A stretch of DNA of 64,000 nucleotides from JAWLDA01 sp041686855 (GTDB taxonomy: Bacteria; Bacillota; Limnochordia; DTU080; RSA5): positions 23,135-87,134 of the forward strand of contig JAWLDA010000018.1 of NCBI GenBank assembly GCA_041686855.1, given 5' to 3'. Below the pieces are notes generated by a model, which had not been told where the DNA came from, made no database searches, and saw only the letters and a program-made list of their open reading frames with translations. Positions 33,212 through 41,218 of the stretch are shown piece after piece; position 1 is the first letter of the stretch, and each line of letters opens with the position of its first letter. The position numbers and the translations under genes were made by a program.

Positions 33212-33826
33212 TTACGCAGTCGCCAATGCCTCTAAGACCTGCATCGCGTCGCTGCGCGGACCAATGTGCGCCGAGAGCAAGAGCTTGGGGTTAAGCGCCC
33301 GCATTCGCTCGACGATCGGCCGCAGTTTGCTAATGGGAACGCCCATGAAGCGGCTTGGCCCAAAGTGTAGGCTTCCGTCTTCATCAGCGGTGATCAAGTC
33401 ACCGAGGATCAGGGTCCTGCGCTCCTTGTGCCAATATGCCAACTCGTCGAAGGCCTGATCGCCTTGTTGCGTCGAAAGGCGTAGTACCTGCCATCCCAAG
33501 TACTCATCACCATCGTCGAGCGTCGTATCAGCGCTCGTCTCGGCCTCAGCCAGCTCGTCTGCCGCTGATGCTGGGGCGAGAATCGGGATACTGAACCGCT
33601 CTTTCCACAGCCCAGCGCCACGCACGTGCCACTGGCTGGTCAACAAAATAGCCTCGGGCCGACCGATAGCTTGGATCTCTTGGGCTTCACCACTCGTTGC
33701 TGGAGGGTCGACCAGCAGGCAGTCGCCTGAGTGTATAAGCAGATATCCCGTGATTGGAAAACCGTGGTCGGCATCGACACCATCCCAGCGATAAACACCC
33801 GTTGCACATTCCTTAAATGTCGACAC
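33212..33826 (-). CDS. Metallo-beta-lactamase-fold protein with degenerate metal site
   Basis: 204 aa from GTG 33826 with a GGAGGAG site. The overall order resembles MBL-fold hydrolases (GDCLLVDPPATSGEAQEI..., LILGDLITADEDG, LLLSAHIGP), but the HxHxDH motif is missing: the place is taken by LLTSQWHVRGAG. It therefore probably lacks a normal binuclear zinc site and may have a non-hydrolytic role. It is 44 bases downstream of the Gfo/Idh gene and probably acts on the same pathway. Confidence 0.7.
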   Translation of the reverse strand: MSTFKECATGVYRWDGVDADHGFPITGYLLIHSGDCLLVDPPATSGEAQEIQAIGRPEAILLTSQWHVRGAGLWKERFSIPILAPASAADELAEAETSADTTLDDGDEYLGWQVLRLSTQQGDQAFDELAYWHKERRTLILGDLITADEDGSLHFGPSRFMGVPISKLRPIVERMRALNPKLLLSAHIGPRSDAMQVLEALATA

Positions 33827-33870
33827 GGTCTCTCTCCTCCGCTTCTTTTCCGTGCAACTTATGGGGCAGG

Positions 33871-34890
33871 TTAAGTAAGGGAGATCGGCTCGCCGCGTTC
33901 GGCCGACTCGTATAGTGCCAGCACGACTCGGAGCGACTCTGCGCCATCTGCCAAGCTGATCGGCACGGGTTCGTCCTGCGCAATAGAATGTAGGAAGGCC
34001 CGAATTTCGCTCTCGAACGCCGTCGGCGCCTGTCCAAGGGGCTCTTCGTTCCAATCGCCCTCACCGACGCACCAGCGGACGCCGCCCCACGTCTCAACGA
34101 CAAGGGTTCCCTTGGTTCCCTGAAATTCTGCCAAGCATCGTCCTGAAGCCTTCGCCGCGGCCCGATTGAGGTACAATTGCGCGCTAATTCCGGACTGGAG
34201 GCTTACATTGCCTTGACGACTCTCGAAACGGAGAGTGGCGACCGCAGCATCCTCAACGTCCGCCCCTTCCACCACTTGCCACATTTGCGCATCGACCCGA
34301 GTCACGTCCGCACCGAGCCAGTAACGGAGTCGATCCACCGCGTGAACACCGTTGTCGATCACGACGCCCCCACCGGCGATGGCCCGCTTGTACCTCCAAG
34401 GTAAGTTTTCGGGATCTACGGTAGCCGATGAGATAATCTCGTCCCGCACTAGGACGACGTCTCCAATTTTCCCGGAATCGAGGATCTCTTTGGCCTTTCG
34501 GTTTGCCGCCCAGTACCTGTGGCTATGGGCCACCATCGCCTTCAGGCCGTCCGAACGTTTCACAGCCTCCATCATGTCAGCTGCGTCCTCAACCGTCGTC
34601 GCGACTGGCTTTTCCACGAGGACGTGCTTACCCGCGTCAAGGGCAGCGATTGTCAGACTCGCATGACTCGTCGGCGGCGTGCAAATGCTTACGACTTGAA
34701 TGCGCCGATCGGCAAGCAGCTCCTCAAGTGAGAGCGCATCGACGCCGTACTTTTCGGCCGCCCCTGCAGCCGCCCCGGGGTTCACATCAGAGACGGCGAT
34801 CAACGCGGCCTCCTCAACGTTGACGTACGCTTGCGCGTGGGCATGCGCAATGCCCCCTGCGCCAATGATTCCAATCCCAAACTGAGACAT
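33871..34890 (-). CDS. Gfo/Idh/MocA family oxidoreductase
   Basis: 339 aa. Rossmann motif GIIGAGGIAHAHAQAY at the N-terminus and the family signature VEKPVATT near residue 95; the C-terminal half is the open beta-sheet substrate domain, with DNGVHAVDRLRYWLG holding the catalytic-type histidine. Such enzymes oxidise or reduce sugars, inositols and related polyols with NAD(P). The ceramidase-like gene lies directly upstream. Confidence 0.9.
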   Translation of the reverse strand: MSQFGIGIIGAGGIAHAHAQAYVNVEEAALIAVSDVNPGAAAGAAEKYGVDALSLEELLADRRIQVVSICTPPTSHASLTIAALDAGKHVLVEKPVATTVEDAADMMEAVKRSDGLKAMVAHSHRYWAANRKAKEILDSGKIGDVVLVRDEIISSATVDPENLPWRYKRAIAGGGVVIDNGVHAVDRLRYWLGADVTRVDAQMWQVVEGADVEDAAVATLRFESRQGNVSLQSGISAQLYLNRAAAKASGRCLAEFQGTKGTLVVETWGGVRWCVGEGDWNEEPLGQAPTAFESEIRAFLHSIAQDEPVPISLADGAESLRVVLALYESAERGEPISLT

Positions 34891-34925
34891 GAGTTTTCAT
34901 TCCTCCGTCGATTACGTGTAAATTA

Positions 34926-36203
34926 CTACACCAATGAATCTAAGAACGCGAGCGCCGCGTTCACAAATCGCTCCGCCACGTCCGGGGTATAGGGCGGCTT
35001 GTGCACCATGTAAGGCACCGTGACGGCCGCATACCCTTTGCGCGCGAAGTCGGCAGCGTCGGGGACGTAACCCCAGAAATCGTTGCTGTATCCAACAATC
35101 CAGAGGCCCTCGACCTCTCCTCGCAGACGTAACGCAGGCTCCGAGAAGAGCTCCGCTCCGTGAAAAAGCAGGGTCAGCGAGCCTATCCGCAGCCCCTGCA
35201 ACTCGAGCCGGTCCACTTTTGGAACCGTTCCGCTGTCGATGGCCTCGTGGAAGAGCGCGGAGACATCGCTCGCGAACTGAGCCCGCCCGCGAGCACCAAC
35301 GCCACGGTCGCCCCCCTTTGGGGAGATCGCAGCCGCAAACCTTTCTACTTCGGCATGGTCAAGATCGGCATGGGGAAGCGAGATGCGCTGGGTCACAGTC
35401 TGGATCGAGTCGACTCTGACGGGTTGGCGCTTACCGTACAAACCCAGAACACCACCTGCTACGGCAAGCCCTACTCCCTCAACTGCAGTGGCCGGCTCCC
35501 CCCGGAAGGTCGAGACATCGGGATTGAGGTCGCCACATGCCCCCTGTAGATACATGGGGATAATACCCGGCCACTGCTTGTCGAGCGCGCGCCGAAATGC
35601 TGAGACGAAGTCTCCTGAAATGCGCGTGTTATCGTTACGAAAGACGACGGGATGACAGGAGAAACGAGCCAAGACTGCCTTGAGTTGGCCACACAAATCC
35701 TCAACAAACAGGCACTGCAGAATGTCGTCGACAGGTCCGTCGGGACGAGCGCGGTTGTATGCGACCTCAGGAAGCGCCCCCTCGGCGCTGTATAGTTTGA
35801 CCGGTGCGAGCCGACTCTGAGCCGAGTGTGCCAGATCAACGAGGCGTCGCGTCAGAAAACGCTTGTACTCCTCATCAACGGTCCCACATCCGTGCAGGAA
35901 GATCGTGGCAGGCCCGGAGTGAGTGTGGGTCGCCGTAAAGATAATGCCGTCCGACGGAATTCCGGTCCGCTCCGCGATCTCCGCACGCAAGTCAAGAACG
36001 TGATTGTAATCGTAGCCAATCAGGTCGGCGCTGATGATCACCCCGGCGCCCTTTGACCCCTTCATCGCGACAGCCTGAGCTATTACATCTTGGTGCACCG
36101 CGTCACACTTGCGGTCAAGGTAGAAACCATATCCGGAGAGTTCAACCCCAAACCACGGAGTGATCGTTGTTTGAGCAAATCCCATCAGAAGTGTGTCTGG
36201 CAT
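34926..36203 (-). CDS. Neutral/alkaline non-lysosomal ceramidase-like protein
   Basis: 425 aa from ATG 36203 behind GGTGGAGG. It has the family order TTITPWFGVELSGYG, VISADLIGYD, the zinc-type FTATHTHSGP, and MYLQGACGDLNP. No signal peptide is seen, unlike secreted bacterial ceramidases. Short members of this family occur in sugar- and polyol-catabolic clusters, and the Gfo/Idh gene downstream supports a metabolic hydrolase role over sphingolipid breakdown. The exact substrate is unknown. Confidence 0.75.
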   Translation of the reverse strand: MPDTLLMGFAQTTITPWFGVELSGYGFYLDRKCDAVHQDVIAQAVAMKGSKGAGVIISADLIGYDYNHVLDLRAEIAERTGIPSDGIIFTATHTHSGPATIFLHGCGTVDEEYKRFLTRRLVDLAHSAQSRLAPVKLYSAEGALPEVAYNRARPDGPVDDILQCLFVEDLCGQLKAVLARFSCHPVVFRNDNTRISGDFVSAFRRALDKQWPGIIPMYLQGACGDLNPDVSTFRGEPATAVEGVGLAVAGGVLGLYGKRQPVRVDSIQTVTQRISLPHADLDHAEVERFAAAISPKGGDRGVGARGRAQFASDVSALFHEAIDSGTVPKVDRLELQGLRIGSLTLLFHGAELFSEPALRLRGEVEGLWIVGYSNDFWGYVPDAADFARKGYAAVTVPYMVHKPPYTPDVAERFVNAALAFLDSLV

Positions 36204-36449
36204 GGCGACCTCCACCGGCGAGCCCGAAAGTGAATGCGTGCGCTTTGACGCTTCCGGCTTCTACCCTCGCGCGCGCAAATCCTTCGAAAATGGTGGTGGG
36301 CCTTTGGGGTACACTTGACTTGGCTTAAAGGGTCCTACAGTGTTCCGAGCGAATCAATCTCCGGTGACCCTCGTCACCTATCTCGTACGCAACTTGTGTG
36401 ACCTATGTGACCTAACGGGGCTCGCCTGCCGAAAGGGGTCGTCGTCTAC
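36204..36449. other. 246-base intergenic region with short repeats
   Basis: It contains a palindrome GGTGAC-N4-GTCACC (36363-36378) and a tandem TGTGACCTA repeat near 36397-36414. These could bind a regulator of the small membrane protein gene at 36450 or of the divergent ceramidase operon. No clear sigma-A promoter is visible. Confidence 0.45.
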
Positions 36450-36608
36450 GTGACAGATACGGTTGGAATGATTGCAGCCGCCTACGTGATACTCACCAGC
36501 ATCGCACATTATTTCACGACTCGCACCAGTGCCGAGGTTGATGTGAAGCGATTTCGCATCGTGTTGGTCACGGCCATCGTGATGGCATTGCTTTACCTCG
36601 TGAAGTGA
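36450..36608 (+). CDS. 52-aa membrane protein, function unknown
   Basis: GTG start with an AAAGGGG site 12 bases upstream. Two hydrophobic segments (VGMIAAAYVILTSIAHYF and IVLVTAIVMALLYLV) flank a polar loop with KRFR, giving a two-helix hairpin in the membrane. The hydrophobic layout and tidy start make it more credible than a chance frame, though it is short. It is not homologous to anything I recognise. Confidence 0.5.
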   Translation: MTDTVGMIAAAYVILTSIAHYFTTRTSAEVDVKRFRIVLVTAIVMALLYLVK

Positions 36609-36662
36609 CCCACGACCTCCTCACACTGAAAACCGACGTTATGTACCCATTTTAGTGTGGTG

Positions 36663-36688
36663 CGCCCACCGTGCGGTGGCGGTGGGCG
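36663..36688. terminator. Hairpin between converging small genes
   Basis: A perfect 9-bp inverted repeat CGCCCACCG/CGGTGGGCG with an 8-base loop lies between the 52-aa gene (plus) and the gene at 36692 (minus). No long T run follows on either side. Confidence 0.45.
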
Positions 36689-36691
36689 ACG

Positions 36692-37093
36692 TTAAAAGGG
36701 ATCTCCTTTGCTGGTATAACCCCATAGGAGCGATACAGAACGGGACGTCGGCGAAGCGCCTGCTTCGTCAGAGTCAATGTCGTCGACGAAGAGTGTTTGG
36801 CAGTGCAGCGGATAGCGCGTCTCCCCGACCACGGTAACAATGAGGGAGGGCGAGTCTACTTTGAGGACGATTTCACAATGGACGTCCTTTAACCCGACCT
36901 CACTTAAGAGCTCCGCATCCTCTCGTGGCATCACCTTGGCTCGCCGCTCGACCACTCCTGCGAGCCAGTCCCCTTGATACTTTTTGAAGACGTAAGCCAC
37001 GTTGGCAGGCTGGATTCCGGCATTCATTACGCTGACGTGTACACCGAATCTTTGGCGATCTTCTACCGACCCCGTGGTGAACTGGAAAATCAA
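36692..37093 (-). CDS. Hypothetical protein
   Basis: 133 aa from TTG 37093 with a GGAAGGA site 9 bases upstream. It has alternating hydrophobic and polar residues, suggesting a beta-sandwich (FGVHVSVMNAGIQPANVAYVFKKY, CEIVLKVDSPSLIVTVVGE). No motif or family is recognised and there is no signal peptide. The neighbouring genes do not suggest a role. Confidence 0.5.
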   Translation of the reverse strand: MIFQFTTGSVEDRQRFGVHVSVMNAGIQPANVAYVFKKYQGDWLAGVVERRAKVMPREDAELLSEVGLKDVHCEIVLKVDSPSLIVTVVGETRYPLHCQTLFVDDIDSDEAGASPTSRSVSLLWGYTSKGDPF

Positions 37094-37210
37094 GACGCAC
37101 CATCCTTCCGATGGCTGGGATACAATTCATGCTACGTTCTCCCCACACTTTAGGCATAGCCGAGCCTTACCGTTCTAAAGCCACCGGCGGAGGCGCCCAT
37201 TCCTAAATGT

Positions 37211-37681
37211 TCAACGCAAACTTTTGCGGGCGATGACGAGTCCTTTGCGACTCCGTCTGATTCGGTACCCCAATGTTCTGTAAAAGAACTTTAGGGAGCG
37301 TAGACCGCGAAAGACCACCCCCTCGATCCAGCGATACTTACCTGCACGAGCACGTCCTTCCACCCACTTTACGAGCGCGCTTCCGATCCCCGTTCTTCTA
37401 TATTCAGGCAAGACACATACGGGGCCAAAGATAATGCGTCTGCCTTGTCTGCGATAACCGACCGCTCCAGACACCTGATTGTCGATATAGGCAACACCGT
37501 AAAATTTCCGGCGTTGCCGCATCTGTTTGGCTACGTCTTCTTGTGTTAACGATGCCCCCCTTGCCGCGCGGTCCCCTCGAGTATGCTCTTCAAATCCTTT
37601 CCGAATCACAGCAGCGACAACACCTGAATCACACTCACTTGCCCCTCGGATTTCAACGTTTGCTCGAGTTTGAGCCGACAC
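37211..37681 (-). CDS. GNAT family N-acetyltransferase
   Basis: 156 aa from GTG 37681 with a GGAGGTG site. The acetyl-CoA-binding loop is V-L-P-E-Y-R-R-T-G-I-G-S-A-L near residues 100-113, preceded by the strand RIIFGPVCV. The C-terminus is very basic. The substrate is unknown. It is divergent from the YheC/D-type gene and borders the surface-sugar cluster, so it may acetylate a component of it, but this is only positional. Confidence 0.85.
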   Translation of the reverse strand: MSAQTRANVEIRGASECDSGVVAAVIRKGFEEHTRGDRAARGASLTQEDVAKQMRQRRKFYGVAYIDNQVSGAVGYRRQGRRIIFGPVCVLPEYRRTGIGSALVKWVEGRARAGKYRWIEGVVFRGLRSLKFFYRTLGYRIRRSRKGLVIARKSLR

Positions 37682-37900
37682 GTTCCCACCTCCATACCTT
37701 TTACATGGACTCATCTTATTGAATTTGCAATGAAACGATTTAGGAGTCCGGCACAATTTAAACCTTTTAGTAATCACTCGGTGGGAAACCGGATTTTTGG
37801 ACTAATCACAACTGCTAATTTCAACATACGGATGTACTAACTCAAAGGTCCGAATCCCAATGGATTTGGCATTCGGATGACACCAATAGGAGGGTCAATC

Positions 37901-38995
37901 GTGAAACCTTTGGTCGGGGTACTCCTAAACCGCAGAATTTTAAGGCGAAATCTTCGGGGCGGTTCGACTTTCGAGCGACTCAGCCTCTACGCAAAGGCAG
38001 CGGAAGAGCTCGGTGTCGACGTGGTCTTCTTCGAAACGGCCGGGGTGCGTATGAAGCGCAGGCAGGTCGTCGGTTACGTGCCGACGGGAGACGGGCAGCT
38101 GGAGCGACGGCTCCTTCCCATGCCTATGGTGGTACACAAACGAGGTCTCTTTAAGAGACGTGAAGACTTGAAGGTGCTCAATCAGATGAAACGGCAGAGG
38201 GTGTATATTTTCAATCCTGAGATTCGCTGGGATAAATACCGAATTCATCAACTCCTAGTGAAAGAGCCGAACCTACGCCGCTATCTGCCTGAGAGTGTGC
38301 TGCCGCGTTCGGCCAACCTTCAGTGGTTTCGGCGTCAACTCACCGATGGAGCTGAAGTGTTCGTCAAACCGAGAAGAGGCTCCCTTGGACTAGGCATTGC
38401 ACGAGTTAGGCGCGTCGGGCCAGGCCGCTACCGCTTCGAATCCCGTAAGATCCGTAAGGAGACCACACTTAAAGGCGCTTGGAACATGGTTCGACGAGGC
38501 CGAAATACGAATCTCCTACAAAAGGGAATCCAGTTATTCGAGGACGAGGGACGCCGCGTCGACTTGCGAGTTCCAGTGCAGAAAGACGGTAACGATCGCT
38601 GGCATATCGCCGGTATCGCAGCCAAGCGAGCGGAGCGGCTCTCTTTCCTGACCAACCTGGCTCGAGGAGGATCAGTTCACGACGGGCGCGATATCCTCGC
38701 CCGGAATTTTGGCGAAGATCGGGTCAATGGCATCATTGATGAGATACTCCGACTTGCCACACTCGTCGCCCAAACGATGAACGCCCACTCCCCCCAACTG
38801 GTCGATCTCGGACTTGACATCGGGGTCGACACTCAGGGCCACCCTTATCTCATCGAGGTGAACCGGAGGGACCTGCGCGTCCTTTTGGATCGTAGCGGTC
38901 AACAGGGGGCATTCGCGACCGTCTACAAAAATCCAATCGCCTACGCTCGCTACGTCCTCGAAAATGGAGCATCGGCGGAGCGTGTGGCCCGCTAA
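37901..38995 (+). CDS. YheC/YheD-like ATP-grasp protein
   Basis: 364 aa from GTG 37901 with an AGGAGGG site. The N-terminal part (VGVLLNRRILRRNLRG...LYAKAAEELGVDVVFFE) and the ATP-grasp core (VFVKPRRGSLGLGIARVRR, VDLRVPVQKDG, LGLDIGVDTQGHPYLIEVNRRD) match the YheC/YheD family, which is associated with the Bacillus spore coat. ATP-grasp enzymes form amide or similar bonds using ATP. It is followed after 34 bases by the GT29-like genes, so it may start the same operon and add an amino acid or cap to the polymer. Confidence 0.8.
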   Translation: MKPLVGVLLNRRILRRNLRGGSTFERLSLYAKAAEELGVDVVFFETAGVRMKRRQVVGYVPTGDGQLERRLLPMPMVVHKRGLFKRREDLKVLNQMKRQRVYIFNPEIRWDKYRIHQLLVKEPNLRRYLPESVLPRSANLQWFRRQLTDGAEVFVKPRRGSLGLGIARVRRVGPGRYRFESRKIRKETTLKGAWNMVRRGRNTNLLQKGIQLFEDEGRRVDLRVPVQKDGNDRWHIAGIAAKRAERLSFLTNLARGGSVHDGRDILARNFGEDRVNGIIDEILRLATLVAQTMNAHSPQLVDLGLDIGVDTQGHPYLIEVNRRDLRVLLDRSGQQGAFATVYKNPIAYARYVLENGASAERVAR

Positions 38996-39029
38996 ACGTC
39001 GACCTGACTAAATACAAAGGAGCCTAACA

Positions 39030-39689
39030 ATGAAGAAGATGAGTCCATTTGAGGCGTATCTCAAGGGGAAAAAGGTCGCTGTAGTCGGCCCGGCCGCCAC
39101 GTTGCGAGGGCAAGGTCTCGGATTCTTAATTGACTCACATGACGTAGTCGTCAGAATCAACCACGCGTGGCCATTACCCGACGAGTGGAAACGGGATATC
39201 GGCTCCCGAATCGATGTGATCTACCACAATCTAAACCCACTCAATCAGCGGATTCGCCGGAGACACGTAACCCAAATGTATAAGGACGGTGTCCGCTGGA
39301 TCGTCTCTAGTCATCCGGCCAATCGTCCCAGGTATCGCCGCCGACACCGCCGTTTTCGTCGAGCTAACAAGGGGCTGCTTCAGTTTCGGGCGGTGCCTGC
39401 TGCGCTCAAACGCCAATTGCGAAGACGAGTAGGTTTTCCAAACAGCGGAATGGTGGCCATCACCGACCTACTCAGCTTCCCCATCGCGCGCCTTTATGTG
39501 ACGGGTTTTAGCTTTTACACCACCGGTTATCTAAAGTACCCAAACTACAAGCGGATCACCAAGAGGATGGCGCTTCGCAACCACAACCAAACGCGGCACA
39601 AAAAACACATGGCCCGCTTGATCGAGCAGGAGAGCCGCCTGACGGTCGATCCGTTTATTGAGCGCATTCTCAACAAGTACACGAGGTAG
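39030..39689 (+). CDS. GT29 (sialyltransferase)-like glycosyltransferase, paralogue 1
   Basis: 219 aa, ATG behind AAAGGAG. The N-terminus has VAVVGPAATLRGQG and IDSHDVVVRINHAWPLP, comparable to sialylmotif L of GT29 enzymes; the C-terminal half has FPNSGMVAITDLL and LYVTGFSFYTTGY, comparable to motif S, and a later histidine in LRNHNQTRHKKH. The middle carries a strongly basic RYRRRHRRFRR patch. No membrane segment or signal peptide. GT29 enzymes transfer sialic acid from CMP-sialic acid; the CMP-sugar synthetase-like gene downstream agrees. Similarity is at motif level only. Confidence 0.65.
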   Translation: MKKMSPFEAYLKGKKVAVVGPAATLRGQGLGFLIDSHDVVVRINHAWPLPDEWKRDIGSRIDVIYHNLNPLNQRIRRRHVTQMYKDGVRWIVSSHPANRPRYRRRHRRFRRANKGLLQFRAVPAALKRQLRRRVGFPNSGMVAITDLLSFPIARLYVTGFSFYTTGYLKYPNYKRITKRMALRNHNQTRHKKHMARLIEQESRLTVDPFIERILNKYTR

Positions 39690-39716
39690 AGCGATTGATC
39701 AGCCAGGAGTGTGAAC

Positions 39717-40388
39717 ATGAGTACGTTCAAAGAGTATCTCACCGGCAAGAGGGTTGTGCTCGTCGGTCCCGCTGATACTCTACGGGGCCAAAAGATGGGA
39801 TCGTTCATCGATGCGCACGATGCCGTCGTCCGTCTCAACCATGCTTGGCCGCTACCCTTAAAGCTCAAAGAGGATATCGGTTCCCGCACCGATATCCTCT
39901 ATCACAACTTAAACCCGAAAAAACAACGCATACGAAAGACGGATGTCCACCGAATGTACCAAGAGGGTGTGAAGTGGATCGTCTCCACTCACCCTGCCAG
40001 TCGTGCCCGATATCGCCGTCGCCAGCGCCGAATAAAGCGTGTTAGCAAGCGCCTTGTTGGACTTAGAACTGTTCCGTTGTCCGTCAAGAGACGTTTGCGC
40101 CCTCACATTGGGAGCGTCAACGGCGGACTCATTGCAATCGTCGACCTCCTCCGCTATCCCATCGAGCACCTTTACGTCACCGGATTTAGTTTTTACAAGA
40201 CCGGCTATTTAGACTATCCAAGCTATCAACCGGAGTTTATTAAAAGTGCCCTAAGCCATCACAATCAACGCCGACACAAGGCGTATATGGCCCGCCTTGT
40301 CGCACGGGAAGAGAGACTTGCGGTAGATTCATTTATCGTTCAGCTCCTGAAGGAATTTACCGCACACAAAAAGAGTCGCAAACGCTAA
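39717..40388 (+). CDS. GT29-like glycosyltransferase, paralogue 2
   Basis: 223 aa from ATG 39717 with AGGAG 7 bases upstream. It keeps every block of paralogue 1: VLVGPADTLRGQ, IDAHDAVVRLNHAWPLP, DIGSRTDILYHNLN, VKWIVSTHPAS, a basic stretch, GGLIAIVDLLRYP and LYVTGFSFYKTGYLDYP. The strong conservation of motifs with divergence between them points to old duplication and distinct acceptor use. It starts 27 bases after paralogue 1. Confidence 0.65.
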   Translation: MSTFKEYLTGKRVVLVGPADTLRGQKMGSFIDAHDAVVRLNHAWPLPLKLKEDIGSRTDILYHNLNPKKQRIRKTDVHRMYQEGVKWIVSTHPASRARYRRRQRRIKRVSKRLVGLRTVPLSVKRRLRPHIGSVNGGLIAIVDLLRYPIEHLYVTGFSFYKTGYLDYPSYQPEFIKSALSHHNQRRHKAYMARLVAREERLAVDSFIVQLLKEFTAHKKSRKR

Positions 40389-40507
40389 CCTCGTCTCTTT
40401 CAAATTGAAACTTCCTTCCCATTCCATTCCAAACTTGTGCGACTACTATGTAACAGGCGTTAAGGAATCATGCCAAATGCTAAGTTTTTCGAAAGGAGGG
40501 GCCTCAA

Positions 40508-41179
40508 ATGGGAGAGTTTGAAGCATACGTCTCGGGGCGTAGGATCGCATTAGTCGGTCCGGCGGCCACTCTACAAGGACAAAATAGAGGATCCTTCATC
40601 GACGATCACGACATCGTTGTCCGCCTGAATCACACCTGGCCGCTGCCCGAGAGGTTGAAAGATGACATCGGTTCGCGAGTCGATGTCATCTATCACAATA
40701 TGAACTTTAAAGATCAACCCATGAACAGAAAGGTGATTGCTCAAATGCGCCAAGACGGGGTGAAATGGATGGTTTCGACCCACCCAGCAAGCGAAGCGAA
40801 GTTTCGTCACCGTCTGCGCAAGTTCCGAAAAATGAACAAGGGTATGTTGCGATTTCGGGCCTTTCCCGGCTCGTTGAAAGTACGTATGCAGCGGCGAGTG
40901 AAACATCCAAACGCCGGTATCATGGCGATTGAGGATCTGCTGCGATTTCCAGTCAAACACCTGTATGTAACAGGATTCAGCTTTTACACCACCGGTTACA
41001 TGGCGTACCCCAACTATAAACCTGGCTACGCCAAGAAAGCCGTTCGCCATCACGATCAGAGCCAAAACAAGTCGTATCTGGCACGTATCGTTGCGCGGGA
41101 GCCGCGGGTCGAGGTCGATCCAGTAATCGCCCAATTGCTTGAGGAACACACAAGACGCAAGAAAGGACGCACAGGGTAG
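40508..41179 (+). CDS. GT29-like glycosyltransferase, paralogue 3
   Basis: 223 aa, ATG behind a GAAAGGAGG site. Same blocks as the other two: ALVGPAATLQGQ, IDDHDIVVRLNHTWPLP, DIGSRVDVIYHNMN, HPNAGIMAIEDLLRFP and YVTGFSFYTTGYMAYP. A 119-base gap from paralogue 2 is the largest in the cluster, so a promoter may lie there, although none is clear. The dehydrogenase gene follows after 39 bases. Confidence 0.65.
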   Translation: MGEFEAYVSGRRIALVGPAATLQGQNRGSFIDDHDIVVRLNHTWPLPERLKDDIGSRVDVIYHNMNFKDQPMNRKVIAQMRQDGVKWMVSTHPASEAKFRHRLRKFRKMNKGMLRFRAFPGSLKVRMQRRVKHPNAGIMAIEDLLRFPVKHLYVTGFSFYTTGYMAYPNYKPGYAKKAVRHHDQSQNKSYLARIVAREPRVEVDPVIAQLLEEHTRRKKGRTG

Positions 41180-41218
41180 TCCTTTGCCAACAGGCAACTC
41201 TCGGGAGGAACGGTCAAT

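Noticed and set aside
37840..37865. tRNA T-arm-like sequence GGTCCGAATCCC
   Set aside because: No acceptor stem, D arm or anticodon arm can be folded around it.
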